Assembly: GCF_016808095.1 (NCBI RefSeq)
Contig: NC_068974.1
Coordinates: 23,606,825-23,670,824 of the forward strand
DNA from: Vigna angularis
Lineage: Eukaryota; Streptophyta; Magnoliopsida; Fabales; Fabaceae
Reading direction: 5' to 3'
Length of the DNA stretch: 64,000 bases
In this document: one piece after another, positions 1 to 10,170 of the stretch
Position numbering within the stretch: position 1 is the stretch's first letter
Layout of the letters: each line of letters opens with the position of its first letter
The notes under the pieces: generated by a model
The model's input: the letters and a program-made list of their open reading frames with translations, nothing else
What the model was told of the DNA's origin: nothing
Databases searched by the model: none
Made by a program: the position numbers and the translations under genes

Positions 1-830
1 AAGGCAATACCTAAACAATATTAGTTCACTCTAGAAACCCTCTATTTCTCAAACTCACTCATGCAAGCCCCTCCTCTTAGACTTAAAAACTCAAAGATGT
101 AACCATTTCTCATCAAAACCACCTTTAATTTAGTTTCTAATACAACACAACTTCATCAACCACATTCGCAACAGTATAACATATCAAGAGCACACAATTA
201 CAACTACACTCAACATCATTCCATCCAAATTAACAATTAAACACACTTATAAAACACCCAATCATAGTAAAGTAGTTTCTAGAGAGATGATACGTTTTAA
301 AATAATGAAACTCGTTTATAACAAACTATTTATAATAAAACCGTTTAATATTAAAATAATTGAGTCTCACTATTTTTAGACTATCACCACTTCTAAAAAT
401 ACCATTTTTTGGAGTTTTACATGTATCAAATAATAAAATTTATTAACAATAAAAAATTATAATGAAATAAAATTTAAAAAGTGAACCTGGATGTAGAGAA
501 AAACCGAAGCTAAATTAAAGAAAGCAAAGAAGAGAGAAATTGAGATAGGAAAGAGAAACAACAGTTTCTGAAGAAAAAGAAAATTGTTAAACAATCTGCT
601 AAAAAATTATTTTCCTTTTATTAAAATATAATAATATTTTAATTACTTTTAATTAAGAGTAGAATTGTGTTTTTTGAAATATTCGGAGGTGGATGCTTGA
701 AAGTGCAGGGTTACCCTCCAAAATATATGTAAAAAAATTTGAACACATTATACATTAATTAAGTCAAAGATTAAATATCATTAAATTGGGGAATAAATAT
801 CAGGTAGGTTTAATATAATATTATTTAATA
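1..830. repeat. Long dispersed repeat, copy 1 (LTR-like)
   Basis: This stretch matches 62085-64000 in the same orientation almost base for base, with two large differences. Copy 1 lacks about 435 bp present at roughly 62350-62786, and it lacks the MITE inserted at 62896-63554. It is AT-rich and has no credible ORF. The shared sequence continues at least to the word ggtttaatat near 810 here, which is where copy 2 runs off the window. Copy 2 belongs to a block that begins with TGTAACATCCC at 60366, the usual inverted end of a gypsy LTR, so copy 1 is probably the inner part of an LTR of that family. True borders are not visible. Confidence 0.7.
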
Positions 831-1179
831 TCTCTTACCAAACTTGAGAATAGTGAAAATCCCAGTAGCTTTTATCATATTTGGAGACGGCCACTGCATT
901 ACTATTTGAGATAAGACAATTATCTCTGGCAAAGCCAAATATGATAAGATCAACAAAGGTGCTTCAATCATCACATTCAAAAACAAACAAGTACGTGGAA
1001 GGCCCTAGAAAAAATTATACTATAACTTATAACACTTATAAAGAGGGAAACAATAAGCTGCCAACCAACGAATTGGTTTAGTTATAGTAACGAAATAAGA
1101 GAAAATTAAAAAATATTTAAGGCCATACAATGCTTTTTTTCAGTTTATACACATTATCAGGAAATCTGAAATCTTCAAA
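831..1179. other. Gap with no recognisable gene
   Basis: This is AT-rich sequence between the dispersed repeat and a copia RT remnant. A 66-codon ORF at 881-1081 has no recognisable domain and is probably chance. The boundary between the two repeats cannot be placed. Confidence 0.5.
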
Positions 1180-1854
1180 TCAAGGAGATTGACTAACATA
1201 TACCTCTTCTTTTATAAAACTATTTAGAAATGAACTTTTTACATACATTTGATACAGTTTAAATTTCATTAATGATGCATAAGCAAGTAAAAGTTTAATT
1301 GCTTCTAACCTAGCTACAGGGGCATAGGTTTCATCATAGTCTATACCTTCTTCTTGACAGTATCCCTTTGCAACTAGTCTTTCTTTATTCTTTGTGATGT
1401 TTCCATCTTCATCTAGCTTGTTTCTGAATACCCACTTTGTGCCAATGACTTGATAATTCTCTTTTCTAGGAATGAGTTCCCAAACATCATTCCTTTCAAA
1501 TTTGTTTAGCTCTTCTTGCATTGCAATGCACCATTTATCATCTTGAAGAGCTTCTTTTATATTTTTGGGTTCTATCTGTGACATAAAGGCAACAGTTAAA
1601 CAAAAATTATTCAGGTTGTGTCTAATAGTTGCCCCTTTTGATATGTCTCCAATGATTTTGTCCAAGGAAAGGCCACATGGTTGTTGATAGCTCTTAGGAT
1701 CAACTTCTTGATGTCCAATTGGAGTTTCCATAGGATTGTTTTCATTTAAGTACATCTTTTCAAGAGCTTCCCTTAAATAATCCTCATTAGCTGCAATTGT
1801 TTTGTTTGACTCAAAAGGGTTCACCTCAAGGTCCACAAAGGTCCACAATTTCAA
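1180..1854 (-). pseudogene. Copia (SIRE-like) reverse transcriptase, N-terminal fragment
   Basis: The minus-strand frame encodes the start of an RVT_2 (Ty1/copia) reverse transcriptase. Recognisable landmarks are [77 protein letters not shown] and EEVYV. In the family the segment YQMDVKSAFLNG carries the first catalytic aspartate. Here it reads [12 protein letters not shown], so that Asp is replaced by Tyr and the enzyme would be dead. The frame stops before the YVDD box. Protease and integrase are missing: the frame lies directly next to the gag remnant at 1890-3226. This is a deleted, inactive copia element on the minus strand. Confidence 0.85.
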
Positions 1855-1889
1855 TATAGGTCCTTGGGGTTAGTACATGCAAACAATCA

Positions 1890-3226
1890 TCATTTAACAA
1901 TTTGTACCCATGCATACTTTCCATTTGGTACTCCAAAATTTTTAATGTTGCATTTGTTAAAAGTATGACCATGCTTCATGCAATAAAAACAACAAACATC
2001 ATGCATCTTATTTTTCACAAAAATGCCTTTTTCAACCCAAACTCTACGAGTTGTTTTAACATTAGGCTTCTTATGATGATGCATGTTCTTATTTTTAATA
2101 TTGCTCTTTCTAAAATTATTTTGAGCATGTGGGGTAGATTTGGTTGCTTAGCAAGCAAGTTTTCAAGTATCTCAATGTCAAACATATGACTCCTACAAGA
2201 TAAACATTCAACAGGTTTTTCATTTTCATTAAATTCAGACAATTTAGTTTCAAGATTACTAACTTTATTTCTTAGTATGACTTCTTCATCTAATGCATTT
2301 TCATATTTCAATTTCAACTCATTAAATTCTTTCTTTAACTTTTTATGAGCAACATCAAGTTTTTCAGATTCATTTATCAATACAAAGAAAGCTTTTTGCA
2401 AATCTAATTCACTAGACTCAAAGCTAGAATCACTTACCTGACTTTCACCATCTTCTAAGTCAGCCATTAAACACAAATTTGCTTCCTCATCTGATTCACT
2501 TGAGCTTGAAGAACTAGAAGCATTTTCTTCCCATGCTATATAAGCCTTCTTCTTTTTGAGAAATTTTCTTTCTTTCTTTTCTTCACTTCTTTTGTTCTCA
2601 GGACAGTCGATCTTTACATGTCCTTTTTCTCCACATCCATAGCACTTGATGCTTGATGGAGATCCTTGATTTTCCTTTCTTTCTCCTCGGAATTTATCCT
2701 TTCCTTTTGCTCTCATGAACTTAGCAAACTTCTTTATCATGAGGCTCATGTTTTCCTCATCATCAAAGTCATCATCATCATTTCTTCTTGAACTTTTTCC
2801 TTTTGAAATTTCAGATTTGAAGGCTAAGGTCTTCCTCTTACCTTGATCCTCCTCTATAGTCAATCTATATAGCTCAAGCTCGTGTTCACAAAGCTTTCGA
2901 AAAAGAATCGCCATTGACATTTGGGAGAGGTTTTGTGACTCTGAGATGGTTGTCAACTTTGGTTGCCAAGACCTGTCCAATGATTTCAAAATTTTCACAT
3001 TCAATTCATCAACGTCAAAGGTCTTACCAAACCCTGTCAAGTGGTTCACAATGTGTGTGAAGCACTTTTGAACATCAGAAATTGTTTCTCCAGGCTGCAT
3101 CCTAAACATCTCATATTCATGGATAAATGTGTTCTTCCTTGTGCGCTTTACATCATTAGTACCCTCATGTGACTTTGAGGACCTCCCACATTTCTTGTGT
3201 TGTCTTAAAACATAAGGTTTAATCAT
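1890..3226 (-). pseudogene. Copia (SIRE-like) gag remnant
   Basis: The minus-strand ORF of about 400 codons resembles the UBN2-type gag of SIRE/Maximus copia elements. Landmarks are HEGTNDVKRTRKNTFIHEYE, FTHIVNHLTGFGKTFDVDEL and ILKSLDRSWQPKLT. They are followed by a basic region, a CCHC zinc knuckle (CYGCGEKGHVKIDC), a serine/acidic stretch ending in ANLCLMA, and a coiled-coil-like tail. A second knuckle (CFYCMKHGHTFNKC) is encoded at about 1890-2084 in a shifted frame. The N-terminus is also broken: the words expected before HEGTN lie in another frame near 3170, so a 1-2 nt indel is present. The gag start is missing beyond 3226. It is non-functional. Confidence 0.85.
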
Positions 3227-4366
3227 CTTCTATGTCCCTATTTATGTAGGATAATCTCAAATAGGTCCTTCTATTATTCGTGTTCTTAAGTAGGTCCTTA
3301 TTCATGTAAAATTGAATCAATTTGATCATTGCCGTCAATTTTGGGGTAACAGCAATAAGATTAAGTGAGGTAAGATGCTGGCTTTACAAATGTGAAACAC
3401 ATGTCAGAGTTATGTGGAATTTAATTATTTTAAATTTTAAAAAATTATCTTCGACGACCATAGACCCTAGTTACATTTCACTGGTGTTGTCTATCATAGG
3501 TAGAGAAACGTCCGTAAAGACGACCGTCACTAGAAAGCATGAGAACTTCAAAACTCAAATTCCTAAAAAAGTTAATCAGCCTGTGAGAGAGAAAATGAAC
3601 AATTTTTTTCTAGAAATAAACAACATTAATTTCCCATTGGAATTGTCTGGTGAAACAAAATAAAAAAAAGAAAAAAGAGGAGAGAGCATTAGGGATAAAG
3701 AAACAAGTTTTTCATTGGAAAGGGAAGGAATTTGCATGAATCTTTTGTGTCTGACTGTTATAATTTGATCGTCATCGTCCTTCATTTTGATCTTACCCTC
3801 CATGTTCTCCCTGTCTTCGTCCTCCACAACAATGTCTTCCGTTTCCCTCTTCCCACTTTCTCTGTCTTTGGTTCTTTAATAATAGCTTCAAATTGTGTTA
3901 AACCAATTGGGGCGTAGAAAGATCTTATTTTGAGCCTTCCCGCAATCACCCACTTCAAATTCAATTCTGGGTTGATTTCAATTTCTTCAAAGGTGGCAAG
4001 CAGTGTGTTTATATTTGGGGTAAGTCTTCAATTTGTGGTATTTTAAATTCAATGTTTATGAATGACTGCCTATTTTTTCCTTTGCCATGTTTTGTTTTTG
4101 TGAGTAGTGTTGTGTTGATTTTGTTGTAATTGGATTGTTTGAAACCATGTGAAGGTTGTTGTGATGATGTGGCAATGAGGTTTGCGACAGAGAAATGAAG
4201 GGTGTTCAGGGGAGGAGCGATAAGCTTCAGGTTGCTGGCACTGTGAATCCGAGGAGCCGTTTGCAAGTTTGGTTCATCCGAGCGTGTTCAAGCATTGTGC
4301 TTTGAACATGTCTGTTTCAGCTAGTGATTGTGAGTGAACTATGGCGTTCCCATTTCTTTTTGGGGA
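3227..4366. other. Gap: repeat debris, no gene recognised
   Basis: At 3227-3340 there is a short pyrimidine-rich piece with repeated AGGTCCTT words, of the kind found in MITE or LTR ends. It cuts the copia gag short. From 3340 to 4366 several overlapping short ORFs occur on both strands, but none shows a domain, and no splice structure could be supported. Confidence 0.45.
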
Positions 4367-4645
4367 TTACAAGTCGAATACATCAAACAACCTTGGAGTG
4401 CTCCTCGAGAGGCACACCAGACACTCGCCGTCGATCTCCTTGGAGTGCTTCTCTTTCCGGTACTTAACGCCTCCGTCAACGCTGGGGAGTTCGATCTCAC
4501 GGTGGGAGGCCTCTAACGCGACGGAGGGCTCGCTAGAGGAGGGATCCCAGTGGTGGCAGTGCGAGGGGCAATCGAAGGCGAAGATAAAGGTGTAAATTAG
4601 CGTCGGGATGGTCACGACGGTGAGGAGGAACTCGAGCGGGAGAGA
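4367..4645 (-). pseudogene. ATL-type RING-H2 E3 ligase, truncated fragment
   Basis: Read on the minus strand, this GC-rich island first gives a hydrophobic segment, EFLLTVVTIPTLIYTFIFAF, followed by DCPS. That is the single membrane helix typical near the N-terminus of ATL RING-H2 proteins. It then gives VKYRKEKHSKEIDGECLVCL, the conserved lead-in and first CxxC of the RING-H2 finger. After that first cysteine pair the frame no longer looks like a RING: the remaining Cys/His ligands are absent. The frame is closed upstream by an in-frame TGA at about 4646-4648. ATL proteins are membrane-anchored ubiquitin ligases, and this piece could not bind zinc. It ends 45 bp from a CACTA transposon tip, so it may be a broken host gene or captured cargo. 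Confidence 0.6.
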
Positions 4646-4689
4646 TCAACAGAGCTGGGAGGGTCGAGAATGGCGGCGGCGAGAGAAAG

Positions 4690-4860
4690 CACTACAGGAA
4701 ATGTGCTGATTACCGAAGGCATATTACTGACGGCCTTCAATCCTTTGGTAAGGGTCATTTACCGAAGGCTTTTCCGATGGCTCTCATTAAGTTTTTTACC
4801 GAAGGTCATGAGCTGGTGACATAACATACTGGCGGTCTTTGGCCTTCGGTAATGTCCGCA
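4690..4860 (+). mobile_element. CACTA (En/Spm) transposon terminus with subterminal repeats
   Basis: The sequence CACTACAGGAAATGTGC at 4690 has the terminal signature of CACTA elements. It is followed within 170 bp by several direct and inverted copies of a TTACCGAAGGC-like word (about 4717, 4771, 4799 and an inverted copy near 4845). Such subterminal arrays are where CACTA transposases bind. No matching GTAGTG end and no transposase were found downstream, so only one end can be supported. The 3-bp target duplication cannot be checked without the other end. Confidence 0.7.
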
Positions 4861-6153
4861 ATAGTTTAAGTTCTCGAATTGGGTATTCGTTCCCATTTAC
4901 TCAGAATTTCCCAGTTTTCTCTCTCCTTTTCCGTCGTCTCCAGCTCCCCACCCCTTTCCTTCCTCATTGTGCTCGTGCCGTCAATTAACGGTGTTGTTGT
5001 CGTCTCCGCAATCTTGTGGTGCTCTCGTCTCCGTTGCATGGTTGGTTCATTGACAACGGTTTGGGGGTTGGGTGCTAGGTTCGATGACGCTGCTTTGTGG
5101 GTTGTGGTGGTTGGTCGTTTGTGCCGATTTGGGGGTTTTGTGGCGGTGTTGTGGCGGTGTGGCGATGGTGCTGTGGCGGTGTGGCGATGGTGCTGGGGTG
5201 GCGTGACGACGGTGTTGTGGCAGCGTGACTAGGTAAGAGGTGTGCTCTGAACTTGTGAATGAACTGTGTGAATGAACTGTGTGCAAATGTATAATGAAAA
5301 CCCTTAATTCACTTCCATTCCAAATGAAAGAGGTGTGCTCTAAACTTGAATTTCACTGAAACAAAGATTAACAAAAGTAATGAATTAGGCATTGGTGTAA
5401 CTTCATTGTGGTTTGTGTTGTGATTGCCTTAGGCATTGGTGTATATATTGGTCATATGATGTTCTTAGAAACTTTACTGACTCTTGTAGACGGAGGTCTA
5501 AAAGTGAAAAAAAAAGCTTAGCAGATTTCATCTGTTACAGCATTACCCGGGTCATTGCTGATATCTAATCCATAGTTATGATTTCATCTTCTCTGCTTCC
5601 AAAACACTTTTTGCACTTGGCTTCCTATCATTGGCTGGTAAAACCCTTTTCTATGAGTCTTTTTGTCACTTGTAGCACCCACAAGAACCTAAGATAATGA
5701 GAAACTGTTACCATGTCATCAACCAATGGTCCAATGCTGCTTCACCAAGAAATACAACCAAACTTATGCCAATAAATGGTAATGAAAACAAAGCAAAACC
5801 ATTCTTTAAATGGGATTTTAGACACTCAAACATACCTGCCCTTAAGGTTAAATCATAATGCTTGCTTCCAATAACATAGTTTATAAGTGCTTATAATAAT
5901 ATTGTAGCTATCCATCAAAAATAGGCTCATCTATTTGGTAAGTGAATTCAGTGGACACCAAAATCACATAAATGTAACTTTTTCTATGATGATCACTGTG
6001 ATAGCAACCCCTTTATGTTTGAAGTATAAGTGACAAATTATAAAGGGTTGCAAACAAATCTAAAAACAGAAAAAGAATGTAAAATAGATGACACTCAAAG
6101 TGAAAGACAAACCCAAATCACATCCACACAAGTGAGAGCACATGGTATGGTAG
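4861..6153. other. Gap: GT-rich low-complexity tract and unassigned DNA
   Basis: Positions 5040-5230 are built from short GTGGTGG/GTGGCGGTG repeats. The ORF seen there (4879-5232) is a product of that low complexity rather than a gene. It may be interior sequence of the CACTA element. From 5300 to 6153 nothing was recognised except ordinary AT-rich DNA. Part of it should be the 3' flank of the BAG gene fragment. Confidence 0.5.
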
Positions 6154-6766
6154 TTAGTTAAAGAGTTCCCAATTGAACTTGGGAAGACCTGAACTATTGG
6201 ACATTGGGGGTGGTGGGGGAGAGGATGTGGATTGAACAGGGATTAATGGTGGGGCAAAATCAAACAATTCCCAATTTGTGGTAACTACAACTCCTGAGGT
6301 GGAATTCCTTGAGGGTTGATGTTGTTCTTCATAGTAAAGTTCTAGGAAATTTTCATTTGAGTTCCTTGGTTGTTTTTGTTGTTGCTGTTCCTTAATTGGT
6401 GCTAAGGGTAATCTCTTATGTCCATTTGAGTGCTTTTCTTGTTGCTCTAAATCTGGTCCCAGTTTTTGGCCATTTGAATGCTTCTGTTGATGTTGCACTG
6501 GTGCATGGTGTCCATTGCTACTAGGCAAGGAATTCTTAATCTTCAACAAATCCAGAGTTTCAACATACTTTTGAACTCTTTTTACCTTCAAACTTAATGT
6601 TTCATTAACATTAGAACTAGAAGTGCTTAAACAAATGTAATTTGAGATACACTGATAAACAAAAATGAGTAAAATGCATCTCAGTATCTGGCGTTACCTG
6701 AATTTTCCTCTTTAATTTCACATCCCCTTCAACCATTATACCATCTAGTTTAAGCAATTGATCCAT
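6154..6766 (-). pseudogene. BAG-family co-chaperone gene, last two exons only
   Basis: Minus strand. Exon A (6698-6766) encodes MDQLLKLDGIMVEGDVKLKR followed by KIQ, and ends at a GT donor. A 112-bp intron (6586-6697, GT..AG, phase 0) follows. Exon B (6154-6585) begins VKRVQKYVETLDLLKIKNS. Together these are the last helices of a BAG domain, the part that contacts the Hsp70 nucleotide-binding domain in BAG1-type proteins. Exon B continues with a Gln/His-rich linker and a C-terminal tail ending in FNWELFN, then a stop. I recall this tail from plant BAG1-like proteins. The ubiquitin-like domain and the first part of the BAG domain are missing: upstream, the exon runs straight into a truncated Athila-like LTR. 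Without an N-terminus it is a dead gene piece. Confidence 0.7.
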
Positions 6767-6963
6767 TCCTATCCTTCTTCACTTCTTTCACCAAATTCAC
6801 CTTAAAACCTACATAAAACACTGAAATCAAGCATAAACCTGTCCAGCTCTCTTATTTCTAAAAATATAACCAAAAGCATGATTTCAAGCTAGTTTCTAAG
6901 TGTTAAAGGTTGCTTTTAGTATCAAATTTAAGCATGAAAGTAACAGTTTTTCAACTGTTATCA
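6764..6963 (-). repeat. Element 1 3' LTR, truncated
   Basis: Read on the minus strand it starts TGATAACAGTTGAAAAACTG, identical to the start of the other LTRs of this family, and matches the first 200 bp of 11738-13059. It then breaks off within a word (ATGGA) also present at the edge of the BAG exon, so the junction shows microhomology. Confidence 0.85.
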
Positions 6964-8200
6964 CAACCCCAAACTTAAAGCTTTGCTTGTCCTCAAGCAA
7001 ACAAAATGTAACTCAATCTTCTACCAATTTGTACAATGGTTCACTCATTCAAAAATCCTCTTTTCAAGATAAGTAAAAACTTCAATTAAACTCATGACAA
7101 AGATTTCAATCAAGATGTGCACATGCTTTAGTGTTCACAAAATCACTTAATATCCAACAAATGCTATTTTTCATGAATGATCAATCAACTAAGCATGGAT
7201 GTTCATGTGCTCATGGAATATTTCCTCACTAGGTAAAGTGTTTCGCTCAAACACAAGTAAATAAGAGGTAATCACTCATTCGCTCTACTATCACAATATC
7301 ACATGAATTGACTTTGCCTTTCATTTAACCACAATCAAATAAATTCACAAGCATGCATCTTCACAAGGACTTTCAATGGCTTATAATGTGGTTGGGCTAA
7401 CAAGAAAATTGGTTTTTCTAGATCACAAAACCCTTGAGTTAAGAGAATCATATAAACACAATCATTCTTACTTTTCCCAACTTTCCTTTGCATTGAGCTT
7501 TGCTTTTTTTTTTCTTTTCTTTCTCTTTTCCTTTTGCTCATACTTAATTCTTAGCTCTTAGCTCAATGCTTTCACATTCCCTTTCTATTTTCCAACAACC
7601 CCAAACTTGAACATTTGTCAATACCACAAAATATTTTCTACTTAACTCAAGGTAAAGTTTTCAACAAGGGTTTTAAATTTATGTTCAAGGCTAAGGGTTC
7701 AAATGATAGAACACATAGTGTTCTCTTTTGTGGCTTATTTCATGCAACTTGGCTAATATAAGGGTTACCAACAAACGGCCTTGATCATATAATGCAAACA
7801 AGCAAGTAATTCAATCATAGAAAACCTGGGCAAAGTTATTCATGCTTTCAGAGTAATAACACTCAATCACAAAAGCTATGGAGCTCAAAACCTCACATAT
7901 AAGCTCATTCACATTTGACATACACATCCTGCTTAATATCACAATCACAATCACAATACTTGCATTTGATCACAAAGCTTGTGAACCACCTGTATAAGCA
8001 TGTAATGTGCACATCTCAACATCAATCTATATCAAAGCATCATTCAAGCATTACTTATCAAACAATCACAATCATCAGCAAACCATCATAACAGATAAAG
8101 TTTCCAATTGAGTACATCAAACCCTAAACAAAAATAAATAAATAAGACAAATCCTGCTTTAGTGCTTTGAAAAACTCAGCCCCATTAATGATGCTGTCTC
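6964..8200 (-). other. Conserved 3' non-coding region of element 1
   Basis: This region lies between the internal deletion and the 3' LTR and has no long ORF. It parallels 43580-44770 of element 2 over more than 1 kb, including the ends. It holds polypurine-like words CAACCCCAAACTT (minus-sense AAGTTTGGGGTTG) at 6964-6976, abutting the LTR, and at 7596-7608. A near copy is at 8202-8214. Confidence 0.7.
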
Positions 8201-8201
8201 C

Positions 8202-8928
8202 CAACCCCAAGCTTAGATGAACAACAAGTAAGAAAGTGAGTGGAAAAGAAATTTTCTCAAAAGGGGTGAGGGAAAAGTTGTAGAAAACCATGGAAAAGTA
8301 TGTAGGAGTGTGTGTGCAGAGAAAAATCTAAAAGGAGAGGCCAAGGCGCAGCTTAGGGTATAAAAATACCCCTAATGGGCTCGGGTTCCGCTGAGGGGCA
8401 ACCTAAGCCCCTTCTGCGACACTACCGCTCAGCGGTAGTTTGTCGCTCAGCGGCATTTACGGGAAGTGCTCTCCTTCTCCTTAGCTTAACCTAAATGCGT
8501 CCTAAACATACCCCTCACTGGCTCCCTGCAATAAAATTTTCAGATCACTCATGCACAACCCTATTATGCAACTAAAGCAGGATCAAAACAAAAAAATACA
8601 GAAAAATCAAATCAACTGGGTTGCCTCCCAGGTAGCGCTTGTTTAACGTCACGAGCCTGACCCAAAATCCACCAACACCCATCAGTAGGTGCAAATCTTT
8701 CTTACCAACACCCTTCAGTAGGTGTGTCAAATATAGTATCCTTCAGTAGATACTGCTCCGCCTAACATCCATCAGTAAATGTAAACCCTGTAACAAACTT
8801 ATAACAAAAACAAAAAATATCCAAAAGTTCAAAATTACATCACCAAATCAAAAATTAAAAGTTCTTAAATCACTGGGTTGCCTCCCAGTAAGCGCTCTTT
8901 TAACGTCATTAGCTTGACCAAATAAAGT
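8202..8928 (-). other. Element 1 internal non-coding region with hairpin array
   Basis: This region follows the protease ORF in the element sense. It contains two copies of a 50-bp word ending in a CTGGG-AGGCAA-CCCAG hairpin (about 8617-8665 and 8873-8925). Between them lie four small hairpins (8675-8692, 8708-8725, 8735-8754, 8765-8782). Each hairpin has the same 8-nt loop in the minus sense (TACTGAAG or TACTGATG) and a different 4-6 bp stem. At 8400-8460 there are copies of the palindromic CCGCTCAGCGG word also found in the LTRs. No protein-coding potential is seen. Confidence 0.75.
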
Positions 8929-10170
8929 TCAAGTTCCTTCTTCAATGTTGATGTCCGTATCCCACCAACTCCTCAACTGCTTCCGGTGTACTGTTTTGAT
9001 TCTTCTAGAATATGGAGACTTTATCTCTATCATCTCCCTTTCTTTATAGCCTTTCACAACCCACAACTTGCTTTTGAATCTCACAGGTGTACCAAGTTGG
9101 ATTTGTTCTTTCATCCAGTCATCAGGAACTTTTCTTCCTCTGCCAATCTTTTCTTTATCATGTACCTGAAACAACAAACAATGTTTTCCTTTAACCTTGA
9201 GCTTTTCATCTTGAGGGCTAGTCATGAGTACATCTTGAAATGCAGCTTTATGACTCGCTTCTTCCTCCTGCATCTGTCTCTCCTCTTTGAAGACTTCTAC
9301 AACAACCCTTTCTTCTCGGTCTTGAAACGCCACTATACCTTCGTTCACATCAATGATGGCTTTGGCCGTTTTCATAAACGGTCTTCCAAGAATAATGGGT
9401 ATCTTTTCAGTCTCCATCTCCATCACCACAAAGTCTACCAAGAACTGTAGTTTGCCTACACAAACTATAATATCCTCTGCTATTCCATAGGGTTCCTTTG
9501 AAGATCCACCTGCCATTACTAAATTAACTTTTATAGGCTTCACATCAACATCACCGATCTGCTCTAGTAAAGAATAAGGTATCAAGTTAACACTTGATCC
9601 TAAATCAAGTAAAGCTTTTTTAATCCTTTTCTTCCCTATTGTGCATGGAATGGAAAAGCCTCCTGGATCTTTTGCTTTGGGAGGGAATGGCTCCTTTTTA
9701 ACCGCTTTATACTTCTTTGTATCATCATCTCTACGTCTTTTCTTTGTAGAGATTTCTTCCTCAGGTTTAGTATAAACTGCAATTTGCTGTAGTATCTCCT
9801 TCCAAGGTGCATCATTGTCCACCATACTGAATAATTCTGTAAAATCAAATTGTTTCTCATGATTTATTGGAAAAGGAAACATATCATTACTCTTTATCTC
9901 TTTTCTCTCTCTTTTCTCTTTTCTCTCTTTTTCTTTTTCTCTCTTTTCTCTCTTTTCTTTTTCTTCCTCTCCTTTTTCCTTCTCTTTGTCTAACTCAACT
10001 ATTTCATTATTTGTACTCTCCACCACTTTACATTCTTCCCTTGGGTTAACCTCAGTATTAGCCCCAAAATTTCTATTAGGCCTTTCTTCCACTTGCTTGG
10101 TAATCTGACCCATTTGAATCTCCAAATTCTTAATAGTAGCATCAGTATTCTTTTGAGAAGATTCAGTTTT
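8929..10170 (-). CDS. Athila-like aspartic protease region (continues gag frame)
   Basis: The frame is the same as gag and follows a single TAG at 10171-10173. A charged Lys/Glu-rich spacer (about 9870-10000) leads into a retropepsin-like domain. Its core reads FSIPCTIGKKRIKKALLDLG followed by SSVNLIPYSLLEQIG, with the later landmarks GIAEDIIVCVG and IPIILGRPFM. The catalytic triad position reads D-L-G-S, as usual for plant Athila/Ogre proteases, in place of D-T/S-G. The frame ends DINIEEGT at a TGA. It stays open for more than 400 codons, so it is either young or was conserved. A polyprotein would need readthrough of the TAG. No polymerase follows. Confidence 0.85.
   Translation of the reverse strand, partial: KTESSQKNTDATIKNLEIQMGQITKQVEERPNRNFGANTEVNPREECKVVESTNNEIVELDKEKEKGEEEKEKREKREKEKERKEKRERKEIKSNDMFPFPINHEKQFDFTELFSMVDNDAPWKEILQQIAVYTKPEEEISTKKRRRDDDTKKYKAVKKEPFPPKAKDPGGFSIPCTIGKKRIKKALLDLGSSVNLIPYSLLEQIGDVDVKPIKVNLVMAGGSSKEPYGIAEDIIVCVGKLQFLVDFVVMEMETEKIPIILGRPFMKTAKAIIDVNEGIVAFQDREERVVVEVFKEERQMQEEEASHKAAFQDVLMTSPQDEKLKVKGKHCLLFQVHDKEKIGRGRKVPDDWMKEQIQLGTPVRFKSKLWVVKGYKEREMIEIKSPYSRRIKTVHRKQLRSWWDTDINIEEGT

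Noticed and set aside
881..1081. 66-codon ORF
   Set aside because: No domain, AT-rich surroundings, length expected by chance.
4879..5232. 117-codon ORF rich in Val/Trp/Gly
   Set aside because: It is built from GTGGTGG/GTGGCGGTG low-complexity repeats and has an equally open frame on the other strand.
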